Notes under the pieces: generated by a model | What the model was told of the DNA's origin: nothing | Database searches by the model: none | Seen by the model: the letters and a program-made list of their open reading frames with translations, nothing else | Made by a program: the position numbers and the translations under genes | In this document: positions 55,927 through 64,000 of the stretch, piece by piece | Layout of the letters: the number at the start of each line of letters is the position of its first letter | Position numbering within the stretch: position 1 is the first letter of the stretch | From: Lentinus brumalis | Taxonomy: Eukaryota > Basidiomycota > Agaricomycetes > Polyporales > Polyporaceae | Assembly (NCBI GenBank): GCA_001792895.1 | Contig: MARA01000005.1 | Location: forward strand, 992,001 to 1,056,000 | Direction: 5' to 3' | Length of the DNA: 64,000 nt

Positions 55927-58751
55927 ATGGTGCCTCGCAAGAAACACAAGAAGGAAGCGACCGCGGAACCGTCCAGCGCAGAGGGCCGGGTCGTACGGCG
56001 ACGGACCGGGAGAGGCAGTTTGCAGGACTTGCCAGGTTTTGCGGTCGAGATCCAGCTCGAGGTGCGTGTTTCTCCGGCGATTGACATTCGCCGCATAGCG
56101 CATTGTAAAATGCTTGGATTATCGAGGCAGCTCAATAGTGGGTGCTTCAAGACGACGGGATAACTCAGCCAGTACTAGACCAGGGTCCGTATACGGTGAT
56201 GTGCCATTCAATGGCTGGATAAGTTGCTGGTACGGGCCGTGAGGCGAAGCTATCTGCGCAGTTGACCATTATGATGACATCTACTTGCTTCAATGCTGCT
56301 ATTCTTCCTGCTTCCAACGAAAGCATGTGTTATGGTCCCAACAGCGATCTTTGTTACTGTGTAGGAGTTGACTCACTGAGCCGTGCAGGTATTCAGCAAT
56401 CTCCACCCGCGGGATCTCCTCACCCTCGCGCGGACGTGCAAGCGATTTCGGGCATTTTTCCTACATCCATCGAATGACCGCCTATGGAAGGCGGCTCGCG
56501 AGAGTGTCGACGATCTACCGGAGCGGCCGCCGTTCCTAAGCGAACCGGCATTCATAAACATCCTATTCTTTTCTCACTGCCATGTAAGTGCATAGCCTAA
56601 TCAGCCAGCTTTGACAGTTGCATAAAGCTCGCTCGGCAGAACTGCGGGAAGCCGAACATTCGCAAAGTTGTATGGAAATGGTTTGCTCGGTATTGTCCCG
56701 GTTGCTTGACCTCAATGTACGTATATGTCAATGTTCAGAGAGAGTGATGCGCACCTGCTGATTTCCGTCACCAGGTCCTACGGCTACTATACCGCGGACA
56801 CTAAGTCACTACGCTTACCACATCGTCTGGCACTCAATCACTACCTGCTTGAAGATCTCCTTGCAATGCACATCACGAAAGCAGGCTACAGGCAAGTATA
56901 CATGCCCGCTCGTCCATCGATTGTGGACAGTACCGCTGACTAAGTTGGGGTGCATAGCCATCGACGACGCACTGTTGCCACCAGCAGATACTACAGATTC
57001 CACAAGCCCGAAGTCGACGCCTTCATGGACGAACTAGGCGGGGACGGACGAACCATTTCGTCTAAAACTGCTTTGGAAATTATGCAGAGACATGAGGAGG
57101 ACTTGAATGAGCGCTTGCAGGTGGGCTTTTACAATATCCTCGGTGTCTGATCTGATTTTGAAGTTCGCGGTCAATAGCATGCCAAGCGCTGTGGAGGCTG
57201 GTATGACGACCAGCATGCAGAATGGATGGACGGTCTCAACACCAAGAGGAAGCAACGCTTCGAGGAGTAAGCATCTTGTCTTCAATCACAAGTTGGCAGG
57301 AGCTGAGATCGCTCAAGGATCATCAAGCGCCTTCGTGATGTGGGATGGGACAAGGAGATAGACTTCCTGGCAGCAGAGGATAGTCTGGACGATATGGCTT
57401 CATTACCAGTCGTGCAGCAGTCTTCTAAGCTGACTCCGAAGAGTACGTTGCCTTCTTCGTCATGAGTCTCGCGCTGATCACCGCTGTGGGTAGCCTGGGA
57501 GAAGGTGCTCGCGGCCGTCAAGGAGTTCCTGGAGAGAACACGGAAAGACCGACTCGCCAAAGAGCGGGGCGAGGTGCTCCGACCCCGTTTCCTCGACCTT
57601 GAACAGGCGATACTCTCCTACTATGTGCAGCTGCCCAGAGTCCCCCGGATGGAATGTCGACCGGACTATGTCGACTTGGCGATGATGGATGAATGCAAGG
57701 CCATCGCGGACGCGCCTGGTTCTCAAACCGTCACTCGCGAGGATTTCGCGGCGATCACGCCAGATCTGGCTTCACTCTGGGAAGAAAAGCGCAAACAAGA
57801 GCTCGGTGAAGCCATCCGCAAGTGCTCCGGATCGTTGAGCGAAGAGGTTGAGTCCCTCGCACTTGCGATCGCGGTGTTCCCCTGCACGTTGTGCAGCCGC
57901 GGTACGCAGCCACTCGCATTCTATCACTACCCGGCTGTCCTCGCACATCCCTGTGGGCGCATGCATGGCGACATGCGGATGTTCTTCGAGGGTGGCTACG
58001 GCGTTGAGTGGGACCAGGCTGTGTACAACAACGCGGTATGCAGGACGTTCGCAATTGATCCCTACTCGAAGTGTCGCTTCCCATTCGCGCTCAAGAATAT
58101 GTGCAGAACCGATGCGATCCTGCAGCGGACGGTGAAGAACATGCGTGGGATCGTCGAGGCTTTGGGGCTTGACCCGGCGCGTGCGACTGTCGACGAGCTG
58201 CGGATGTGCGAGGGGCGCGTGCGTTGTGTGCAGTGCTCAACGTCCCAGACCGCGACGGAGGACTACCAGGATATGGTTTACACGTGGGAAGCCGCGGTGA
58301 GTGTCTCTGTCCCGGACACCTGAGCGACCTTGTGGCAGTCTTGCACGCATTGACCCACGATTTTCCTAGCTCTTGCATGCCTGGTCCAAGAAGTCGCTGA
58401 TAGAGCACGATCAGTGGGAGTCTGTCGGATCGAACGACATGCAGACAATCAAGAAGCTGGAGGAGAAAGAGCACGCTAGGTTCCCTTCGCTTTGGAGCCC
58501 TGGGAGCGTCTGGGCCTGCTCGCTCTGCGTCGATTGGGACGGCGAGGGGCACGACGTAGTCTCCCATCTTCTGACCGAGTATGTCCTCCTTTCTTTTGCA
58601 TCTGCAGTACTACTTTGGCTCCCCGAACTGAGCCCACCTGTATAGACATAACATCATGATTGCTGCCAAGTGTACGAGCGACGGGACGCTCTACCTGCAC
58701 CCCGGGAAGAGTGTGGCAGTCATCCGACCTCCAATCGTCTTCCCGTATTGA
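55927..58751 (+). CDS. F-box protein with zinc ribbon and C-terminal C2H2-like finger, copy 3
   Basis: MVPRKKHKKEATAEPSSAEG precedes the F-box LQDLPGFAVEIQLE, a 327-nt intron (56062-56388) and VFSNLHPRDLLTLARTCKRF. The Cys4 ribbon is CHNCGKPNIRKVVWKWFARY followed by CPGC. The next segment includes SLRLPHRLALNHYLLEDLLA, an intron with a GC donor (gcaagt from 56892), YYRFHKPEVDAFMDELGGD, KRCGGWYDDQHAEWMDGLNT and WDKEIDFLAAEDSLDDMASL. The C-terminal domain has ILSYYVQLPRVPRMECRPDY, LALAIAVFPCTLC, AFYHYPAVLAHPC, ALGLDPARATVDELRMCEGR and the finger WACSLCVDWDG...HLLTEH. It ends GKSVAVIRPPIVFPY. It is closest to copy 1: both have a very long first intron and share most C-terminal motifs, although the genes are 26 kb apart on opposite strands. 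Exons join in phase; it looks functional. Confidence 0.85.
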
Positions 58752-59778
58752 TGGAAGCTTGGTTGCAATCCGTCTAATATCGCCTTCTCGACAGCGAGCA
58801 TTAATCTAGGGCAATGAGTGAACGTCGGGAGCAATCTCGCACTCTCGCGTTGCGATGTGCCACTTACTCCTCTCCTACTGTGCACGTTCAGCGCCGCAAC
58901 AGGGAACGGAACAATGACACACTCACGTCTGTGTTGGATGCCTGGCTTCCGGTCCATCCCATTCAGAACAGAGCCGAACCACACTTCCAGCGACTTCGAG
59001 CCAACTTCGAGCTCCTTCTTGGCGTCCATCTCGTCGGCCGCAAGGCGGTCCCGGTGTGTAGATCTCCAGACCAGATATGGAAAATGCGAATTCACTGGGC
59101 TGGGCGCGAAATTCCGAAACGGCTAGACCAACGCTCGGAGTACTCTGTAGTGCTCGCATCTCGAGAACTGGTTGCGGTGCGTCGAATTATCTGCGGAGAA
59201 CATACCTACTGGAGAGGCCGTGATGAGAGGGCTTGTACCTCGCATGCTAGATCTCGCGCGACTCTGCACCGTACACGAGCTAGTTAAACGAAAGGAGAGC
59301 ACGCGTCTGCCGCGGGCTTTGCCGAAGTTCCCTTACCTTCTAAAGATATATAGCTGCCTTCAGTGCCAAACCACTGCGTTATATGGGTCTCAGTGCTAGC
59401 CATCGTTGAGTGGATCTCATACGTACAAAGTACAACAGTATAACTATAGGAACATATCGAAGTCAACCCCGGAAAGCAGGGCTGCGGACACAAGCATGGC
59501 AGACCCTGCTACAACAAATGAGGGTAGTCAGCAGTCGCAACCTACACATAGGAAATCGGGAAAGGGGGCGGTGCGGCCGAGTGCGGGTCTGGCAATAGCT
59601 CAGACGCAACAGAAATAGTCTAAACCTTTGAGAGCGTTGATGAGAAATAAGGGGAGCGGATTACAACGATGTACATAGGTGAATGAATCTCGACCGAGCG
59701 GGGATCCGCTGACGGCGGGATCTGCAGCCAATTGTCGGACGTTCAAATTGACCTCTGTACTCAAGGTCAGTCAAACTT
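58752..59778. other. Intergenic, nothing recognised
   Basis: About 1 kb between convergent genes. Open frames here (for example minus 58691-59095) lack any motif. Confidence 0.5.
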
Positions 59779-60984
59779 TCAGTGACGCGATGCGACGATG
59801 AGGCGAACCTTGACCATGGCCCATCGCACGATAACCTCCTTGATGCGCTCCGCCAGATTCCTCTCGCACAACTTGCACGTCAAATAGCCCCCGAGCGGTT
59901 GCAGCGCGGACTCTATCGCGCTCGCGGAGATGTCTGTAAGTCGTCCAAATCAGTGAAGAACACACAGGAACGCACGCAGACTCGGCGAAGAGACGTGCCT
60001 GGTTTATCCCCCAAGCGAGATAGGCAGAGGCCAGGGTCCAGGCCCGTGTCAGCCTCTTTTGGTCGGTGAAGTCACACGTTCTGGTCGACGGATGGAAATG
60101 AGGCGGCAGGAGGAGAAGCTTCCTCAACGCCTCGAGGCGGCCTAGGTGCAGGAAATACAGCCGGCGCAGGTATATGGGCCCTATCTTCGCTACGACCTCC
60201 CACGTAAGACATCGGAGGTGCTGCGACAGGGTATGGCTAGACACCGGCACGGCCATGTCTGTGATATCATGCGACGCCGCGATGGAATATGCGAGGATAG
60301 GTTGGATGGGGGCCTGGTTGAGGATGAGGGCGAATAGCGGCTTGGAAGGAGATATGTGGTCTTTGGGAGTAATGCCGTACATCGCCATAGCGTCGACAGC
60401 GGTCGCGAGCGTGTCGAGGGAAGGGCGGTAGTGAGCGCAGGAGATTTCGTAGATGGCATGGAGGACGATGTTCAAGGCAGGTGAGTCTTCGGGAACCGAT
60501 ACGAAAGCTCCCGCTTGATGCTGGATGGCCAGTTTCGGCGAGAGCAGCTCGTTGAAGCTGTTCGTCGATTGTGCGAGTAGTATCGTAGCGTGCACGTAGA
60601 AAAGCACGCCGTCGTGGGCTACCAAGGTGATATCCGGCGGGATAGGCAACAGTCTCGCGTCAAGATGGAAGGCTGTGGAGACAGACACCGACACCGATCC
60701 CGGATTGGTTCCCGGAGGGGTATAGATGGGTTCGTACCTCAATGCGAGCAGGGGAGATGTGTGCCCATCAGAACTCTGCGCGCAACGAATGAGTGAAGAT
60801 CGGACAATGTAGGCAAAGAACGTACAGGAGGCGTCAATGGTTGGAACAGGGGCGGACAGGAAGTAAAGGCGGACATGACGTCCATCTGACCCATCTCGTT
60901 GTAAGGCCATTCCGATTCAAAGGCCACAAGTGCTGTATCATCAGAAAAGTAGTCAAAAGTACAATCGAAGCCAGCGTCGCCCAT
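59779..60984 (-). CDS. BTB/POZ domain protein of the basidiomycete type
   Basis: The start MGDAGFDCTFDYFSDDTALV is followed by a first intron ending before SSDGHTSPLLALRYEP. The BTB core reads PPDITLVAHDGVLFYVHATI and LLAQSTNSFNELL, with the Asp-Ile-x-Leu and His-x-x-Leu pattern of BTB domains. Then FVSVPEDSPALNIVLHAIYE and LDTLATAVDAMAMYGITPKD follow, the usual continuation in basidiomycete BTB proteins. Helical repeats include LRRLYFLHLGRLEALRKLLL. A final intron (donor gtctct) joins WGINQAH to ISASAIESALQPLGGYLTCK and L-C, giving a C-terminal CKLC before RLIVASRH. BTB proteins dimerise and often serve cullin-3 ligases, but no partner is visible here. Reading straight through the last intron also gives an open frame; the spliced version is preferred because its end matches the family pattern of a TCxxC motif. 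Confidence 0.75.
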
Positions 60985-61042
60985 TGCAGGATGTGAGAGG
61001 TGGAGGAGGACAGAGGGGTAATAGAGAACCCGTGTGGGACGT

Positions 61043-61049
61043 CTTTATA
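61043..61049 (-). promoter_or_regulatory. TATA box of the BTB gene
   Basis: TATAAAG on the minus strand about 60 bases before the BTB start at 60984, the same spacing as for the lipase gene. Confidence 0.45.
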
Positions 61050-64000
61050 TTCCTAAGAACTGGACATGGGGTCTCGACTACGACGCGCACCTAGGACTCG
61101 GCTCGCGAAGAGCGGCGGGATGGTGGATGGGGGCAGTGACGATACCTCTCAAGAGTGAAGGAGATCAAGGTTCGCGACGACCCTTGTACTATCCCACGCT
61201 TCATCATACCTCAAATAACGCATGTTGCGACGCTACCTCAGGCTCCGAGTATCGGGACTCCTGTGTACGGTCATCTCATGTCCCGAGGAGGATGTACCGA
61301 TTCTCCTGCGAGGCTGCCAACTAAGTAGTGGCTGGCCCCACTTACTTACTTGATAGCGTCGTCGTTTGTGACGTCAGAAGGGAACAGCAATGTGCCGGAT
61401 GCCTCCAGATCTGCCTCCAGACAACCTCCAGAGGCCTTCAGATCGCTGCTTCTCCTTGCCGAGGCTGACTCCTGAAGCCGTCGCTGTCTCCAAGTACGTC
61501 CCAAAAGTCCACTATCTTGATGACCTCAATAACCTGGAACATGCAAGTTGTTGATGCTGCGAGACTTCACCGCTCTGGTCAGGGAAACCAGACTCCGCTG
61601 GCGGGAGGATGAAGACCTCACTTTGACCATATAAATCTCGGGCCGGGATAGTAAGGGGATAGCGGCGACGTGTGGTAGCATCCGGGCTTGACTTGATGTG
61701 GCTGCATGGCAGCAACACCTGTTTCCGCAGTGCACGGGCGCAAGCTGTACCTGCGTTCAAAGACCGCGGACTACAGTACTAGTACTTAGTGCCAGCGGGT
61801 GCTCACCTTACACCGTGGCTCCACCGCGCGAACACCCGGGCGACCGTCTTGAGAAGATCGCACGCAAGTATGCTGAAGGTCAGTTGTGACCTCAAAGATG
61901 GACTGCTCAACGTTCGACCTACATGCCGGCTTCTCCACTGTCCAGTCTCTTCGGGAATGCTGAGCCTGGACGTCTAAGCTTCTCAGATGTGTGTGGATGT
62001 GTGGATCAACGCGTATTCGAGCATGACGACATTGAATATTGAAAGGGAGGAGGAAGTAACGTTCGGCCCCGCGCCGTCTCCAGTCCCAGCGTGAGCTCAG
62101 GTAAGCGTGACGCCCGTGATGATCCGTGACGTGCTGTGACGCGCCGCGCCACCCAAGGCAGCAGGAGGTCGCGGCGCAAGTTCTGACCTCAGTTCTGCTC
62201 GGAAAAATGTCCAAAAAATTGCGAAATGCATTGTAAAATAAGTGCTATTCAAGGGTTTAAACGAGCTCTAAAGGGAGCCCAGGACGAGCATCATGCCCGA
62301 CGAGAGACACAAGAATAAGCGCCCGCGAGGTCGCGCAGGGCGAGGGCGCGCAATGGGACTGGGACTCGCTGATGGGACTGGGACTTGGCGCGCTGGGACT
62401 GGGACTCGTCCGGGAGGAATGCGGTTTCCACCCCCGCCAATCTGGCAGGGAACCCCGCGAGAACGCGCAGGCAGCGGCGACAGCCATGCGCGAGTTCCAG
62501 TCCCTCGCGTAGCTGAACGCCCTCTCACGACGCGTGAGCGGCCGGAGCGCCCGTGCGTCACTCCCTACGAATCGGGCAATGTCACGCATTCTCACCTCCT
62601 GTTTTAGCAACTGGGGGCGATCGAGGGACTGTGGCTCTCCTCCTCCCTCCGAGCCTGTCTCCTCTCCAAGCGCGTGACGGACTGGGACTTGGCGCCCATT
62701 GGGACTGCAACTCGCCATGAAGAAGGGTGAGGCGGACCATCTGTCCTCTTTCTAAGGGTCCGATGTCGTGGCAGCTAGAAGCTTCGAGCTCCACGAATCA
62801 CTGGCAAGTCGTACACGTTTCTGACTCCGGGCTGCCTCTGGCCCCATGGATCCGTCTAGATCAAATATCTTAACGCAATAAAGCGGGGACAGTTGGTACC
62901 CGCAGGAACCATCAAGTTGGCCTGTCGCCCGGTGACCACCTGTTCAACGAAGCACTCAATTTCTGTCATCCCCAGGGGCGTCGATGCAGTCGTTCAAGGT
63001 ATGTTACCCCCATCTGTTAGCATCTGCAGACTTTGTCGCTCATTTGAAGCCTTGTCATCAAATATGAGTTGGTATCTGTAATTGTCCACCGTCGTCGCCG
63101 GTTGACTCCAGCGCCTTATGAAGATTCGATGGTGCGTGGTTTCATTTGCGTCCCTGGCGGGTGCTGAGAGGAGGAAACTGGACAGTTACAGGATTAACAC
63201 GTCGGATCTGCGGCTAGCACGGGTACCGTCCATCTGTTCTGCGAAGACAGACCGAGTGAACATGAACACCGTGCCTCGGCGAGTTCGCGGCTTTGTCAGC
63301 AAGAAGGTTCGGTGATACGGACCAGCGTGGGTCGTGCCAGCCCTTACAGAACAATACGAACTTGACATGTTTGCAGCTGCTCGAAACAAGAACGACTTGG
63401 GACATAGGTGTGTGCATACTGTGCAAACGGACGCACTTTGCTTACCAGTCTCCTCAGCTGAACTGTCGCTTCATCAGTACAGAGATGCAGGCATGATGTG
63501 CGCAGCGACTCTCGATACCCACGGAGTCCACCAGATTATGTCGCGGTTGCAATCCATGCAGGCAGCAGTGCATCGTTCTGGACGATCACCCACAGGGACC
63601 GTCGCATGCCGCGCTGGACGGACGACAGATGAAGCCTTGAACGTGCACCCCATACGACCAATCATCCATACCGCGTCAAGTGTCGCTCACGTCCTATGCA
63701 GGGTCCATCAAATCGGCTCGAGTGCATTGTTGTCGGAAAAGTGTATGTCGGCATCATGGGCATCCTACCTGCAACTGACATGTTGATGGGCCAGCTGAGC
63801 GGCGCGGAGCGGAGCGAGTCCTCAGCGGTTTGCACGCGCACAACACAAACAAGCCGTTTCTTCTCATGAGTAGCGGACATCCGACCTCAAATCCGGAAGC
63901 CACACTTTAGACTAGAGGCCGTGGTTGTCGCTCCACTATGGTTCGTGCCTCAGCTTGTCAGAACAGAGGGGTCGCGACTTGTAAAGCTGTCTACGGTAGA
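61050..64000. other. 3 kb at the right edge without a confident gene
   Basis: I find no family, no consistent splice chain and no transposon ends. Open frames such as minus 62257-62718 and plus 63334-63786 show no motif. The region includes the GGGACT repeats described separately and a TGACG-rich stretch (62106-62145). Confidence 0.4.
62355..62406 (+). repeat. Interspersed 12-mer repeat GGGACTGGGACT
   Basis: Three exact copies at 62355-62366, 62374-62385 and 62395-62406, separated by 7 and 9 bases. A further partial copy with the same downstream sequence (ggactgggacttggcgc) is at 62679-62695. No open frame explains it. Confidence 0.7.

Noticed and set aside
59779..60910. Reading through the last intron of the BTB gene to a longer open frame
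   Set aside because: The read-through tail is Arg/His/Gly-rich with no pattern, whereas the spliced version joins in phase and ends in a CxxC-containing helix.
1..64000. CRISPR arrays, rRNA, bacterial-type operons or intact transposons
   Set aside because: No regularly spaced direct repeats, rRNA sequence, transposase motif or terminal repeats were seen. The intron-rich genes show a eukaryotic nuclear genome.

Overview
This window is a stretch of a filamentous basidiomycete genome, most likely an Agaricomycete of the Polyporales type. The evidence is short spliceosomal introns (mostly 44-70 nt) in almost every gene, GC-rich codons, and families typical of these fungi: DUF6533 seven-helix membrane proteins, MYND-finger proteins, F-box proteins starting MPPRKK, a BTB protein and Zn2Cys6 regulators. 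There is no operon structure. All multi-exon coordinates below run from the start codon to the stop codon and include introns; I spliced by eye, using reading frame and paralogue comparison.

Layout. 0-4 kb: tail of an FAD monooxygenase, then cofactor-independent phosphoglycerate mutase with one very long intron. 4.3-10.5 kb: three tandem minus-strand DUF6533 genes in different states (truncated, frame-broken, intact). 12.4-13.5 kb: a MYND-finger gene broken by an 11-bp duplication. 14.8-20.5 kb (minus): a secreted class 3 lipase and a large M28 membrane metallopeptidase. 20.8-24.2 kb (plus): an RRM nucleolar protein of the NOL8/Nop8 type, an unrecognised conserved-looking protein and an intron-containing tRNA-Pro. 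24.7-26.6 kb: a second MYND gene and a dead MYND relic. 27-32.8 kb (minus): two F-box genes; a third copy lies on the plus strand at 56-58.8 kb. 35-37.2 kb (minus): a protein with four tandem C2HC fingers. 39-42.4 kb: divergent glycolipid transfer protein and casein kinase 2 alpha, the latter with a one-base frame break in its catalytic loop. 47-55.4 kb: two tandem paralogous Zn2Cys6 transcription factors. 59.8-61 kb (minus): a BTB protein. The last 3 kb hold no gene I can defend.

Most of the window is a mixture of single-copy housekeeping genes (iPGM, CK2 alpha, NOL8, M28 protease, GLTP, tRNA) and small expanding families (DUF6533, MYND, F-box, Zn2Cys6), several members of which are decaying. 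The most unusual signal is in splicing. Each of the three DUF6533 genes needs two internal exons of only 2 nt to keep its frame, at the same two places. The two transcription factors share 12-nt and 10-nt exons, and one has a further 7-nt exon inside its DNA-binding cluster. Several frame breaks sit in homopolymers or short repeats, so residual assembly error must be ruled out before they are read as biology.
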